Assembly: GCA_028281765.1 (NCBI GenBank)
Contig: JANQJF010000119.1
Coordinates: 1-64,000, forward strand
Length of the DNA: 64,000 nt
Source of the DNA: Planctomycetota bacterium
GTDB taxonomy: Bacteria > Planctomycetota > UBA1135 > UBA2386
Direction: 5' to 3'
Part shown: piece after piece, positions 1 through 10,126 of the stretch
Position numbering within the stretch: position 1 is the stretch's first letter
Layout of the letters: every line of letters begins with the position of its first letter
Program-made: the position numbers and the translations under genes
Notes under the pieces: model-generated
The model's database searches: none
Seen by the model: only the letters and a program-made list of their open reading frames with translations
Told to the model about the DNA's origin: nothing

Positions 1-47
1 CTGGCGCCGCCACGGCCGCATCCGCCCAGCGTCACCGGGGTGACGGA

Positions 48-92
48 GTGTCACCCATGTGCCCGGGCAGAAGTGTTACCTATCTACCCGGG
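48..92. repeat. Tandem near-repeat, possible insertion-sequence end
   Basis: Two 20-base copies lie 25 bases apart at 48-67 and 73-92 and agree at 16 of 20 positions; each begins GTGT and ends CCCGGG. A small palindrome, GTCACC/GGTGAC, sits just to the left at 31-44. Pairs of this style occur at the ends of some transposase-bearing elements, IS481-type as far as I remember, but no transposase frame is visible here, so the mobile-element reading is a guess. Otherwise 1-132 holds nothing I can name. Confidence 0.3.
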
Positions 93-132
93 TCGGACCC
101 CCCACGCACGAACCCGCTCCCGCGCCCGCCGC

Positions 133-1770
133 CTACCGTCCCCGCAATACCACGTTGTCGAAATCGTTCATGTCGTCGAACGACCCGAGCCCGATCTTGC
201 CCTTCCCGAACGTCCGATCCACGACCGCCATGTGCGGCGTCTCCATGTCGTCGAAGTAGACCTCGATCTTGCCACTCCCCGAATCGCGCACGACCTTCAC
301 CTTGTGCCACCCGTCGTCCCACGGCACGCGCTTCTCGTTCGTCGTCAGTGCCCGCCGCGGCGCGTCCTTCACGAGCATGATCTGGCCGCTGTGCGGGTCG
401 GGTCGCGCGCCGAGGTGCGCGTAGTAGAAGTTCGTCGGGTTCTGGTAGCCGAAGAACACGCAGCAGTCGCGGTGGTTGCCGGTATCTTTCGTGCTCTTGA
501 CGTCGAACGTCAGCACGAAGTCGGTCGCTTCGATGTACAGCAACGCGATATTGTGCGGACTGCGCACCTTTGGCTGGTAGTCACTGCGACGACGGATGAG
601 ACCGAAGACGTGCGAACCGTCGACCTTCTCTATGCGCCACGCCGAGTCGTCGGTCGTGGTCCATCGGATCCGACCGTTCTCGAAGTCTTCGGTGAGCAGC
701 AGCGGTAGCTCGGGCGATGCGCTCGCGACTGCGCCATTCTTGCGTTCACGCACGAGGAGATTACGGAGGAACCGAGCGTTGCTGGGACTCGCCGCGACCC
801 AGTCCCACCAGAGCGACTCCCCTATCGCGATCACCTCACCACCGCTGCGCAGACGCGCGATCGCCGAGAACGCAAGACCATCTTCGATCGTGATCAGTGG
901 TCGGGCCAAATCCTCGTCGACGATGCGGACCGGACTCGGCCGGTACAAGCCCACGGTCGTCACGCCACGTGTCAGAGCGTCGTCGGCTATGTGCTCACCG
1001 GTCAGCTCGTACTGCTTTTGCCCACGAGGCTCGACGTCCAGGAGCTCGAACCCAAACGGAGCCACGACTCGGTTCGCGCCGGCGATGGTGTCTCCGTAGA
1101 ACTTGTTCGCGGCGAGCACGACGCGCCCACCGCCGCACGCGAATGCCTGCAGACGTGCCACGTCCGCCTCACTCAGATGCCACAGCGTCGATTCACCGAC
1201 GAGCACGACGTCCGCCTCCCGCAAGAGCTCGACCGAGAAGCGCGACTCCCCCTTCGCCGGTGGATTCAGGTAGTCCACCGCCAACCGACCGGTCGCGACG
1301 AGCGTGCGCCAGGTGTCGAGCAAACCACCGTCCTCGGTCGAATCGGCTTGGAACGGCGAGTCCGCGACGACGACGCGGGTCGAGATCTCATCGCGGGGCA
1401 AGACCACCGCGTCGATCGGAACGACCACGCGCCGACCCGCGCGGCGCAGTTCGATCGTCCCCTCGATCGCTCCGGCCTTTCGAGTGTCGACCCGGAACCA
1501 CACGCGGGTGCGCACGCCCAGAGCCGCCGTCCAGATCTTGGTCTGCGTCCGCGTCACGGTCACAAACTTCGGAGCGTCGATCTCGACGACTTCGCTCTCA
1601 GCGTCGCGAAGATGATTCCAAACCACACCGAGACTGCCCTCAGCGACCGCCCCCACACGGAGCGAACCGAACCGCAACGCGTCGGGTATCGGCTCGGCGG
1701 GCTCGTCCTGGGTGGCGAGAGGAGCAGCGCACAGCGAAGCGAACAGCACGACGAGACGGAAGGTCCCCAT
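133..1770 (-). CDS. Secreted three-domain protein: DUF1573-like, GATase-like, LamG-like
   Basis: The start at 1770 was chosen because it gives a clean signal peptide (residues 1-20, hydrophobic stretch LVVLFASLCAAPLA). Of 545 residues, about 30-125 form a beta-rich segment resembling DUF1573/Ig-like domains. About 130-345 resemble the glutamine-amidotransferase-like fold of DUF4350 proteins, with an ADVVLVGE strand and a GGGRVVLAAN strand. The last 170 residues look like a concanavalin/LamG jelly roll similar to the 3-keto-disaccharide hydrolase (DUF1080) fold, with WHKVKVVRDSGSGKIEVYFD. It is probably exported and binds glycans or proteins. No catalytic residues are evident, so enzymatic activity is not claimed. 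It stands alone, diverging from the efflux operon 125 bases away. Confidence 0.75.
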   Translation of the reverse strand: MGTFRLVVLFASLCAAPLATQDEPAEPIPDALRFGSLRVGAVAEGSLGVVWNHLRDAESEVVEIDAPKFVTVTRTQTKIWTAALGVRTRVWFRVDTRKAGAIEGTIELRRAGRRVVVPIDAVVLPRDEISTRVVVADSPFQADSTEDGGLLDTWRTLVATGRLAVDYLNPPAKGESRFSVELLREADVVLVGESTLWHLSEADVARLQAFACGGGRVVLAANKFYGDTIAGANRVVAPFGFELLDVEPRGQKQYELTGEHIADDALTRGVTTVGLYRPSPVRIVDEDLARPLITIEDGLAFSAIARLRSGGEVIAIGESLWWDWVAASPSNARFLRNLLVRERKNGAVASASPELPLLLTEDFENGRIRWTTTDDSAWRIEKVDGSHVFGLIRRRSDYQPKVRSPHNIALLYIEATDFVLTFDVKSTKDTGNHRDCCVFFGYQNPTNFYYAHLGARPDPHSGQIMLVKDAPRRALTTNEKRVPWDDGWHKVKVVRDSGSGKIEVYFDDMETPHMAVVDRTFGKGKIGLGSFDDMNDFDNVVLRGR

Positions 1771-1895
1771 GACCGCACGACTATAGGCAGATCCCGGGAA
1801 CTTCTGCACGGGGCCAGACGAACCCGGGTCGCCCAAAAGAAAACACCGGAAAACCCGGGCGCGCCGTCCCGGCGCGCCGCAACCTCGACCCTGCC

Positions 1896-2960
1896 ATGAA
1901 AGCGGCGCACTCCCTCCCGTTCTTGTTCGCCCTCATCAGCGGCTGCGACAGCTCGGCGCACACCGCCCGCGACGAGGTCCTCCACGTCACCCGCGGCACC
2001 ATCGCGAAGACGGCGACCGCCGTCGGCAGCATCGAGCCCGCGCGCGAAGCCGCGATCAAGTCGCGCAACGGGGGCGTGCTGACGAAGCTGTTCGTCTCGC
2101 TCGGCCAGCGCGTGAAGCAGGGGGATCCGCTCGCCGAAGTGCGCCCGGTCATCACCGACCGCGACCTGCTCGCCGCGGAGCAGTCGATCGCCAGCGCAGG
2201 CGAAGGCTTGCTCGACGTCGAGGAGATGCAGGGCGGCGAGAACTTGGCCGGGCGACTCCTGCAGTTCGTGCAGGGACAGAAGCGACTCGACCGCATGAAA
2301 AGCGCCGCCGAGCGCTCGCAGACCGCGGCCCGGCGATCGCTCGAACTGCTGCGCGAAGGCAAGGTCCAGATCGGCGACAAGACGCTCGACTACATCGTGC
2401 GCGCCCCGATCGACGGCGACGTCATCGCGCTCTCCGCGCGCGAAGGCGCGCCGATCGTCGGCTCGAGCACGTTCGGGTCCGGCACGGTCCTGATGATCGT
2501 CGCCGACATGGCGCACCCCGAGTTTCGTGGCACGGTCGCCGAGATCGACGTCGGTCGCCTGCAGGACGGCATGGGCGCGAACATCAAGATCGGCGCGGTC
2601 CCGGACCGCCCGCTCCGCGCCACCGTGCGCGAAGTCGGCTTGCGCGCGCGCCGCGCGAACAACGCCGTGACGTTTCCGGTGATCCTCGACGTCGAGCCGC
2701 CCGACGGCCTGACGATTCGCGCCGGCTACTCGGCCGTCGCCGAAATCGAGGTCGAGCGACGTGCCGACGTCCCCGTGCTCCCCGAGCGCGTCGTCCGCTT
2801 CCGCCGCGGCCGCGCGTTCGTGCGCGTTCCCGGCCCGGGCGGCGAACCGGAAGAGCGAGAGATCGAGGTCGGCCTCGCCGACGGCCTGATGGTCGAGGTC
2901 CTCGGCCCGCTCGGCGAAGGCGACGCCGTCCTCGAACGCGTGTTCGACTCGAACCGATGA
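1896..2960 (+). CDS. MacA/HlyD-type periplasmic adaptor lipoprotein of an ABC efflux system
   Basis: Residues 1-17 form a lipoprotein signal ending in the lipobox L-I-S-G-C (Cys17), so the mature 354-residue precursor should be anchored in a membrane facing the periplasm. About 30-75 and 165-190 are the two halves of a biotinyl-lipoyl-like domain (GSIEPAREAAIKSRNGG; DYIVRAPIDGDVIAL), separated by a helical hairpin at about 75-160. Beta-barrel and membrane-proximal domains follow. The family bridges an inner-membrane MacB-type transporter to an outer-membrane exit. It is the first gene of a four-gene run; its end overlaps the next start by 4 bases. The substrate cannot be told. MacA-type is preferred over an RND adaptor because FtsX permeases and an ATPase follow directly. 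Confidence 0.85.
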   Translation: MKAAHSLPFLFALISGCDSSAHTARDEVLHVTRGTIAKTATAVGSIEPAREAAIKSRNGGVLTKLFVSLGQRVKQGDPLAEVRPVITDRDLLAAEQSIASAGEGLLDVEEMQGGENLAGRLLQFVQGQKRLDRMKSAAERSQTAARRSLELLREGKVQIGDKTLDYIVRAPIDGDVIALSAREGAPIVGSSTFGSGTVLMIVADMAHPEFRGTVAEIDVGRLQDGMGANIKIGAVPDRPLRATVREVGLRARRANNAVTFPVILDVEPPDGLTIRAGYSAVAEIEVERRADVPVLPERVVRFRRGRAFVRVPGPGGEPEEREIEVGLADGLMVEVLGPLGEGDAVLERVFDSNR

Positions 2961-4186
2961 ACCCGCTCGAGCTCGTCTCCGACCTGTTCGCGAGCCTGCG
3001 GACGCAGAAGGTTCGCGCGATCTCGACGATCCTCGGGATCCTGTGGGGCACGCTGTCGGTCGTGCTGCTCCTCGCGTTCGGCACGAGCCTGCGTGACCAC
3101 ATGCGCCAACAGGCGAAGAACCTCGGCGACGGGATCTCGATCGTCTGGCCCGGGACCACGACGATGCCGTTCGACGGGTACGGCGAGGGCCGCGCGCTGC
3201 GCATCGAGCCCGCGCACGTACTCGGATTGGAGGAAGCGGTCCCCGAGCTCGACCTGATCTGTCCGGAGTTTTCGAACTGGGAGGTCCTACGCGCCGGCTC
3301 GAACGTGTTCCGCGTCGGCGTCTCCGGGATCTATCCCCAGTTCCAGGCCCTGCGCACGCTCATCCCCGCCGAGGGCAGCCGGCTCATCCACGACGCGGAC
3401 GTCCGCGAGCGCCGCCGCGTCGCCGTACTCGGCGAACGGCTCGCCCGCAACCTGTTCGGAAACGAGCGTGCAGTCGGCGAGACGTTCACGCTCCGCGGCG
3501 CCCCGTTTCTCGTCGTCGGCGTCCTGCGAGCCAAGCGCCAGACGAGCGACTACGGCGGACACGATCGGGATCGCGCATTCCTGCCAGCGACGACGCACGG
3601 CGAGGTGTTCGGCCGTCGCACGGTCTCCAACTTCGTGTTTCGCGCCAAGTCCCCCGCGCTCCACGAAGCGGCGACCACCGGCGTCTACGAGGCGCTCGGA
3701 CGCCAGCTCGGCTTCGACCCGCGCGACCGCGACGCCCTCGGCGTGTGGGACACGAACGAAGAACAGCAGATGGTCGCGACCGCGTTCCTCGGCATGAACC
3801 TGATCTTCGGGCTCGCCGGCGCCTTCACGCTGATCGTCGGCGGCATCGGCGTCGGCAACCTGATGTTCGTCCTCGTTCGCCAGCGCACGCGGGAGATCGG
3901 CATCCGCATGGCGGTCGGTGCGCGACCCGCGTGGATCCTCACCGAGGTGCTCGGTCAGACCGCGCTGCTCGTCGCGATCGGCGGCGCCGCGGGATTCGCG
4001 CTCTCGTTCGTCGTCGCGGCCGGCACGAACGCGCTCGGCCTGGAGAACGAGATCGGGCACGTCGTGATCTCCCCGACGGTCGCCGGATGGACCATCGGCC
4101 TTCTCTCGCTCATCGCGCTCCTCGCGGGGTACTTCCCCGCGCGACGCGCGGCGCGCCTGGATCCCGTGGCGGCACTCGCCGACTGA
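2957..4186 (+). CDS. MacB/FtsX-type ABC transporter permease (first of two)
   Basis: This 409-residue protein has the MacB permease layout: one N-terminal membrane helix (about 20-45, ISTILGILWGTLSVVLLLAF), a large periplasmic MacB core (about 50-245), then three C-terminal helices of the FtsX domain (about 275-305, 325-355, 370-395). The conserved cytoplasmic stretch RTREIGIRMAVGA is intact. It lacks the fused ATPase of E. coli MacB; the ATPase is a separate gene at 5431. The start overlaps the adaptor stop (ATGA), indicating translational coupling. It should work in the inner membrane, passing mechanical force from the ATPase to the adaptor. Confidence 0.88.
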   Translation: MNPLELVSDLFASLRTQKVRAISTILGILWGTLSVVLLLAFGTSLRDHMRQQAKNLGDGISIVWPGTTTMPFDGYGEGRALRIEPAHVLGLEEAVPELDLICPEFSNWEVLRAGSNVFRVGVSGIYPQFQALRTLIPAEGSRLIHDADVRERRRVAVLGERLARNLFGNERAVGETFTLRGAPFLVVGVLRAKRQTSDYGGHDRDRAFLPATTHGEVFGRRTVSNFVFRAKSPALHEAATTGVYEALGRQLGFDPRDRDALGVWDTNEEQQMVATAFLGMNLIFGLAGAFTLIVGGIGVGNLMFVLVRQRTREIGIRMAVGARPAWILTEVLGQTALLVAIGGAAGFALSFVVAAGTNALGLENEIGHVVISPTVAGWTIGLLSLIALLAGYFPARRAARLDPVAALAD

Positions 4187-4193
4187 TCGAACG

Positions 4194-5423
4194 ATGCTGC
4201 GGGAACGAATCCGAGACCTGACCGCCGACCACTCGCGCACGCTGCTCGTCGCGCTCGGCGTGCTCTGGGGCACGACTGGGCTCACCGTGCTGTTGGCCTT
4301 CGGCGGCGGCATGGACGAGAAGATGGGCACCGCGAAGCACGCCCACGGGAAAGACCTCATCCGCGTCAGCGGTGGTTCGACGACGATGCCGTTCCAGGGT
4401 ATGCCCGCGGGCCGATCGGTCCCGCTTCGTCCCGAAGACGCGGAGCTCCTTGCCGACCGAGTCCCCGCGGCGCGGGCGGTCGGACTCGAGATGATGTCTT
4501 CCGGCCGCGCGATCGAGTTCGAGGAAACCCGCATCAACGGCCGCGTGCACGGGATCGACGCGCTGTTCCCGGATCTTCGCAACCTCACCGCGCTGCCGGG
4601 CGGCCGCGTCCTCAACGAGCTCGACATCCGCGACGGGCGCAGTGTTGCGTTCGTCGGCGCCCGGATCGGCGAGCGCGTGTTCGGATCCGTGGAACCCGTC
4701 GGTCGCGAGATCCGCATCGGAGGCCAGCCGTACACCGTCGTCGGCGTCGCGCGCACCCGCACGACGCTGACGAACTACAACGGCCAGGACGAAGACAAGA
4801 TCTGGATCCCCTGGACGACGTTCCGCGCGCAGTGGGGTTGGCGCTACGTCAGCTACCTGATGGTCGGCCTGCACGACGCATCCCTCGAGCCGGAAGCCAT
4901 CGATTCGATCTACGCCGCGATCAGCTCTCGCTACGGGTTCGATCCGAACGACCGCAGAGCGGTGTCCGTCCGTAGTTACGTCGAGATGCTTCGCGAAGTC
5001 GACACCATCATGGGCGCCGTGCGTATCTTCACGCGCATTGTCGGTGTGCTCGGTCTGCTCGTGGCGGTGGTCGGGGTCGCGAACGTCATGTTCGTGATGG
5101 TCGAGGAGCGCACGCGTGAATTCGGCATCCGCCTCGCGATCGGCGAGACGCCGCGCTCGATCGCGTACGGCCGCGTGCTGGAGGGTCTGGTGATCACGTT
5201 CTCCGGTGGCGTGGTCGGCGTGGCGTTCAGTGCGTTCGTGCTGTGGGGCTTCAACCAGATTCCCCTCGGCGAAGCCCGCGACTATCTCGGAACCCCGGAA
5301 GTCTCTTTGGGCGTGGCAGTCGCGGTCGCGCTGACACTCGGCACCGCCGGCATGGCCGCGGGCTACTACCCCGCGCGGCATGCCGCGGCCATGGACCCCG
5401 TCGACGCATTGCGCGAGGAGTGA
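4194..5423 (+). CDS. MacB/FtsX-type ABC transporter permease (second of two)
   Basis: This 409-residue protein is the same length as the preceding permease and has the same plan: an N-terminal helix (LLVALGVLWGTTGLTVLLAF), a periplasmic core, and three C-terminal helices with the signature RTREFGIRLAIGE. It begins 7 bases after the previous stop. Two non-identical permeases next to one ATPase suggest a permease heterodimer, whereas classical MacB is a homodimer. The alternative is two copies serving different partners, but the shared operon argues for one complex. The equal lengths and shared layout suggest an old tandem duplication. Confidence 0.87.
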   Translation: MLRERIRDLTADHSRTLLVALGVLWGTTGLTVLLAFGGGMDEKMGTAKHAHGKDLIRVSGGSTTMPFQGMPAGRSVPLRPEDAELLADRVPAARAVGLEMMSSGRAIEFEETRINGRVHGIDALFPDLRNLTALPGGRVLNELDIRDGRSVAFVGARIGERVFGSVEPVGREIRIGGQPYTVVGVARTRTTLTNYNGQDEDKIWIPWTTFRAQWGWRYVSYLMVGLHDASLEPEAIDSIYAAISSRYGFDPNDRRAVSVRSYVEMLREVDTIMGAVRIFTRIVGVLGLLVAVVGVANVMFVMVEERTREFGIRLAIGETPRSIAYGRVLEGLVITFSGGVVGVAFSAFVLWGFNQIPLGEARDYLGTPEVSLGVAVAVALTLGTAGMAAGYYPARHAAAMDPVDALREE

Positions 5424-5430
5424 GCGACTC

Positions 5431-6102
<672 letters not shown>

Positions 6103-6105
6103 ACC

Positions 6106-6594
6106 CTACCGATCGAAACGAATCCCTTCGTGCTCGGGCGTCAGCGCGATCCCGGCGGCAGCCTGGAAGATCGCGGTGATCGGCGCGAATCCCACCGGCT
6201 TACCTTCCTCGACGACCGGCACGAAGTCGAGACGGTTCGGCAAGCCGCGGCGGATCATCGTCAGGAGTCGATCGTCGGTCGTCACGGCGGGAATCTCCAC
6301 GACGTGGCCGCCGACGGGTCGCGCGAGGCGGTCGCGCGCGCGCATCAGCAGCGCATCGTCGTCGAGGTCCCCGCCCTCGTCGGCCCCTTCGACGAGCACA
6401 CGGACGAGCAGCTTGGCCGTCAGCATCCCGACGTAGAGACCCTGCGCATCGACGATCATCAAGGCGTTCGGGATTCCTGTCCGCGACTGCGCGTCGCGCA
6501 GCTCGACCATCGCGTCGCCGAGCGTCTCGTCGACGCACACCGTCGAGAATTCGGTCCGCATCAGATCGCGGGCGCGGATCGCGTCGTCACTCAT
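6106..6594 (-). CDS. Stand-alone CBS-domain protein
   Basis: This 162-residue protein has two CBS motifs: the first opens with VRDLMRTEF-like sequence (RARDLMRTEFSTVCVDETLG), the second covers about 95-150 (PAVTTDDRLLTMIRRGLPN and FVPVVEEGKPVGF). CBS pairs bind adenine nucleotides and usually regulate a partner. The start at 6594 overlaps the end of the SulP transporter gene by 8 bases, and that transporter itself ends in a CBS-like region, so the small protein probably modulates the transporter. The stop lies 4 bases from the converging ATPase gene. No catalytic domain is present. Confidence 0.75.
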   Translation of the reverse strand: MSDDAIRARDLMRTEFSTVCVDETLGDAMVELRDAQSRTGIPNALMIVDAQGLYVGMLTAKLLVRVLVEGADEGGDLDDDALLMRARDRLARPVGGHVVEIPAVTTDDRLLTMIRRGLPNRLDFVPVVEEGKPVGFAPITAIFQAAAGIALTPEHEGIRFDR

Positions 6595-8875
6595 CGTCCC
6601 CGCCCTCCTCGTCGACGACCATCGCCTGCAGCGACTCGTCGAGCCCCTGCAGAAGCGCGTTCGCGGTGCAGAACCCCTTGAGTCGACCACCTTCGTCACA
6701 GATCGGCACGACGCCCTGATCGTTCTCCGCGGACGTGCGCAACAGACTCGCCACCGGCGTATCGGGCGTGTGCGAAAGCACGTCCGTGCGCGCCACCTCG
6801 TTGATGCGCTTCATGAACTTGCGACGCAGCAGCTCGGCGACCTGCTCGTCGTCGAGCGCGGCATCGTCCACTTCGTCCGTATCCTCGATCAGCGATCGCA
6901 ACACGTGCCAACGCGACAGCTCGCCGAACAACTTGCCGTTACGGTCCTGCAGGAACAGCGGCTCCGGATTGATCGACTTCTTGAGCTTCTGCGCCTCGGA
7001 CAGGAGCCACACGGCTTCGCGCGTCTGGTGCTCGTTGCCGAACAGCGGGAAGCGCGTGATCATCAAGCTGCTCCCCGTGACCGCGGTCGGTACGATCATC
7101 CGCGTCTCGGGCAGGCCGGCCTCGCGGCGCCTGCGCTTCTCGGCGCGCTCGTGTCGTTCGTAGATCGCCTGCGCCCGCGCCATCGCGAGCTGCGTCGATT
7201 GGAACAGCTTGTTGTCGGCGTAGAAGATATTCTCTTCGCCGATCTTCTGCCGTAACCCCGTCGACGTCATCAGCGTCTCGAGGTCCTTCTCGATCCCGCA
7301 GACGACGAGGTAGATGCGACGCTCGTTGAGCAGGTTGTAGTACTGCTCGAGCATCGCCATCGCGGTGCTGCCAGCCGCGCGCACGCGCTTCATGCGCAAC
7401 ACCACGACCCGCGTCTCCTCGGTGAGCGCCGCCAGCAGCTCCGAGTCGAGGTCTTCTGCCGCGGCGAAGTAGATGTCGCCCGACATGTTGACCGACATGA
7501 TCGGCGTCGGCGCGGCACGGTTGAACGGCACCTCGTCGAAGTCGCCATCGGGCCGCGGCACGAGCTGTGTCAGATCCGTGCTGCCCGTCGCCCGCAAGAT
7601 GACGATCAACGACAACACGACACCGACGTAGATGGCCATCTCGATCGGCAAGATCAGCGTCGACACCATCGTGCCGACGAGCACGATCTGCGAGTTGCGG
7701 CCCGACTGCCAACTCAGCTTGATGCGCTGCTTGTCGACCATCGAGTAGGCGATGACCATGATCATCCCGGCCAGCGCAGGCTTCGGGATGTAGTTCGCGA
7801 CCGGCGCGAACACGAGCAGCGCGAGCGCAGTCCAAACCGCGGAGAACACCGCCGCCATCCGCGTCTTGCCGCCGGCCTGGAAGTTCGTCGCCGTCCGCGT
7901 GAAGGAGCCCGAACCGGCGAAGCACGAGAAGAACGCGCCGACGATCTTCGACACGCCCTGCCCGACGAACTCGCGGCTGAAGTCGATCCGCTGTCGCGAC
8001 GAGCGCGCGACGATCCGCGAGATCGACGTCGCCTCGATCAGACTGAGGATCGACACCGCGAACGCACCGGCGAAGAGGTCGCCCGCGAGCTGCAAGTCCG
8101 GTTCGACGACGAACTGCGGCATCGCGAAGATGTCGAGGCTGCCGGTGATCCCGGTCCCGATGTCCTTGACGATCTCGACCTTGTTCGCGCCTTCGAGCAG
8201 GTGCCAGCCGAGCAGGTAGGACACGAGCCCCATGACGACGACACCGAGGAGCGCGCCGGGAACCTTCGCGACGCGCTTGTGCAGCTTCGGCAGCAGCACG
8301 AGCACCGCCGTGCCCGCGCCGACCGCGAGCGCGTAGGGGTTCGTGTCACCGATCGACTCGAAAGTCGCGATCAGCACCTCGTACGCGCGCGTCGCGCCGG
8401 ATCCCGAGATGTCGATCTGCAGCACGTTGCGCAGCTGGTTGATCGCGATCAGCACGCCGGCACCAGCCGTGAATCCGATGACGACGGAGTTCGCGACATA
8501 GCGCACGATGTTGCCGAGCCGCAGCAGGCCGAAGCCGAGCTGGATCAGTCCCGACATCAACGACAGCAGCAGGATCGCCTGGAACTCGTCGATCTCCGGA
8601 CTCTGCGCGCGCAGGTTGACCGTGAGACTGTACATGACGAGGCACAGCCCATTGGTCGGTCCGGTCACGAGGTGGCGTGAGCTGCCGAAGACCGCAGCGA
8701 TCGTGCACGTGACGATCGCCGTGTAGAGCCCGTAGACCGGCTCGAGCCCGGCGATCAGCGCGTAGGCCATCGCCTGAGGCACACCCATGACCGCGACCGT
8801 CAGCCCGGCGACCGCGTCCGCTCGCAAATAGGAGCGGGCATAGTCGGCAATGCTGGTTCGCGGCTCGTCGGACAA
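6587..8875 (-). CDS. SulP-family anion transporter with STAS and CBS-like C-terminal domains
   Basis: This 762-residue protein starts with the SulP membrane domain (about residues 15-430, with VAVMGVPQAMAYALIAGLEP and the FAGSGSFTRTATNFQAGGKT loop). A STAS domain follows (about 455-560, MSVNMSGDIYFAAAEDLDSE), then a basic linker (about 575-600) and a CBS-type region (about 605-750, with DVLSHTPDTPVASLLRT). SulP proteins carry sulfate, bicarbonate or other anions across the inner membrane; the ion cannot be assigned from sequence alone. The extra C-terminal regulatory region makes it longer than the usual 550-600 residues. It is cotranscribed with the overlapping CBS gene downstream. Confidence 0.88.
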   Translation of the reverse strand: MSDEPRTSIADYARSYLRADAVAGLTVAVMGVPQAMAYALIAGLEPVYGLYTAIVTCTIAAVFGSSRHLVTGPTNGLCLVMYSLTVNLRAQSPEIDEFQAILLLSLMSGLIQLGFGLLRLGNIVRYVANSVVIGFTAGAGVLIAINQLRNVLQIDISGSGATRAYEVLIATFESIGDTNPYALAVGAGTAVLVLLPKLHKRVAKVPGALLGVVVMGLVSYLLGWHLLEGANKVEIVKDIGTGITGSLDIFAMPQFVVEPDLQLAGDLFAGAFAVSILSLIEATSISRIVARSSRQRIDFSREFVGQGVSKIVGAFFSCFAGSGSFTRTATNFQAGGKTRMAAVFSAVWTALALLVFAPVANYIPKPALAGMIMVIAYSMVDKQRIKLSWQSGRNSQIVLVGTMVSTLILPIEMAIYVGVVLSLIVILRATGSTDLTQLVPRPDGDFDEVPFNRAAPTPIMSVNMSGDIYFAAAEDLDSELLAALTEETRVVVLRMKRVRAAGSTAMAMLEQYYNLLNERRIYLVVCGIEKDLETLMTSTGLRQKIGEENIFYADNKLFQSTQLAMARAQAIYERHERAEKRRRREAGLPETRMIVPTAVTGSSLMITRFPLFGNEHQTREAVWLLSEAQKLKKSINPEPLFLQDRNGKLFGELSRWHVLRSLIEDTDEVDDAALDDEQVAELLRRKFMKRINEVARTDVLSHTPDTPVASLLRTSAENDQGVVPICDEGGRLKGFCTANALLQGLDESLQAMVVDEEGGDDE

Positions 8876-9006
8876 GACATGGCCATACTAACGAAGCACG
8901 GTCGGCGAGACCAACGCGGGGAAACCGGGAATCCACCCACCTCGCCAACCCCGTCCCGAATCGCTATCGTCCTCTCCCCCGCCACCGTCAACTGGCCCCA
9001 CCCACC

Positions 9007-9753
9007 GTGACCATCCCACCGGAACTCAGCTCGGCACGCGCCGAGACCCTGCGCGCCGTGAGCGAACGCATTGGGCACGAGTTCCGCGACCTCACGCTGC
9101 TCGACCGGGCGTTGACGCACGCGTCGCTCGGCAACGAGGGCCGGCTGAGCTACGAGCGGCTCGAGTTCCTCGGCGATGCAGTGCTCGGCTTCGTCGTCGC
9201 GGACCACCTCTACTCGCGGACGCCGGAGATCCCCGAGGGCGAACTGACCGACCAGCGAGCGCAGCGCGTCAGCCGCGAGCCGCTCTCGCGCATCGCGAAG
9301 AAGCTCGACCTGAAGTCGGCGCTCGCCGTCGGCCGCGGCCTCCGCAGCCAGGAGCTCGACTCTCCGCGCATCCAGGCCGACCTGGTCGAAGCGATCCTGG
9401 GCGCGGTCTACGTCGACGGCGGCATCCGCGCGGCGCGCAAGTTCGTCCGCAAGCACGTGCTGTCGAAGGGCGCCCTCGAGATCATCGCCAAGAAGAAGAC
9501 CCGCGACGCGAAGAGTCGACTGCTCCACCTCGCGCAGTGCCACGGACTCGGCCAGCCGCGCTACGTGCTCGTCGAGTCGACGGGGCCGGATCACGACCGG
9601 ACGTTCACGGTGTCGGTGACGATCGGCGGGGACGAATACGGCACGGGCACGGCCAAGTCGAAGCAGGCGGCCGAGATGGAGGCTGCGGAGGTCGCGGTGG
9701 AAGCGCTGCGGCGGAACATCGAAGACGGGGAAGCCGAAGACGCGGGGTCGTGA
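9007..9753 (+). CDS. rnc: Ribonuclease III
   Basis: This 248-residue protein starts at GTG 9007. The nuclease signature ERLEFLGDAVLGF lies at about residues 51-63, with the second acidic site around DLVEAILGAVYVDGG (about 128-142). The C-terminal double-stranded-RNA-binding domain covers about 165-240 (DAKSRLLHLAQCHG, GTGTAKSKQAAEMEAA). RNase III cuts double-stranded RNA, notably precursor rRNA. It is somewhat longer than E. coli RNase III (226 residues) because of short end extensions. No Shine-Dalgarno sequence is obvious, and no other ATG fits the conserved N-terminus. Confidence 0.93.
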   Translation: MTIPPELSSARAETLRAVSERIGHEFRDLTLLDRALTHASLGNEGRLSYERLEFLGDAVLGFVVADHLYSRTPEIPEGELTDQRAQRVSREPLSRIAKKLDLKSALAVGRGLRSQELDSPRIQADLVEAILGAVYVDGGIRAARKFVRKHVLSKGALEIIAKKKTRDAKSRLLHLAQCHGLGQPRYVLVESTGPDHDRTFTVSVTIGGDEYGTGTAKSKQAAEMEAAEVAVEALRRNIEDGEAEDAGS

Positions 9754-9783
9754 GGCGCGCGGGGTAGAGGCGCAGAGCGTTAC

Positions 9784-10050
9784 TCACCCAGCCAGAGTCG
9801 CACGAGCCCCTGGGCCCCTCAGGATCTCCCGCGATTCCCTGCCGTCCGGCGCGTGCAGGCACACGAATCGGTTGACGTCATGGCCGAAGACCGAAACCGC
9901 GTTGTGACCTCTCGCGTCATCTCGCGGGAACACCTCATCCAGAACAAGCGCGCTTCGGGGCGCACACAGGATCTCGCCGACGTCGAGTGGCTGGAAAGGA
10001 ATACCTAGAAGCGCCACCGACTCGGTGAGCTGACTCGTGCGCCAGAAGCG
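9784..10050 (-). pseudogene. Possible relic of a LolB-like lipoprotein C-terminus
   Basis: The 373-base gap between rnc and mfd has no convincing complete gene. On the minus strand the frame ending at 9784 reads VALLGIPFQPLDVGEILCA, followed by beta-rich sequence ending in a stop. This resembles the C-terminal part of LolB/DUF4292-like outer-membrane lipoproteins, where an L-G-I-P-L-x-P-x-D-L motif is usual. Nothing corresponding to a signal peptide or N-terminal half is present upstream, where the frame runs into the mfd start. It is either the eroded end of a gene or a chance resemblance. Confidence 0.25.
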
Positions 10051-10126
10051 GCTATCGTCCTCCACCCGACCGCCGTGCCGCCTCCGCGTGCCCACCAACC
10101 CGTCAAGATCCAGATCCTCCCCCGCG

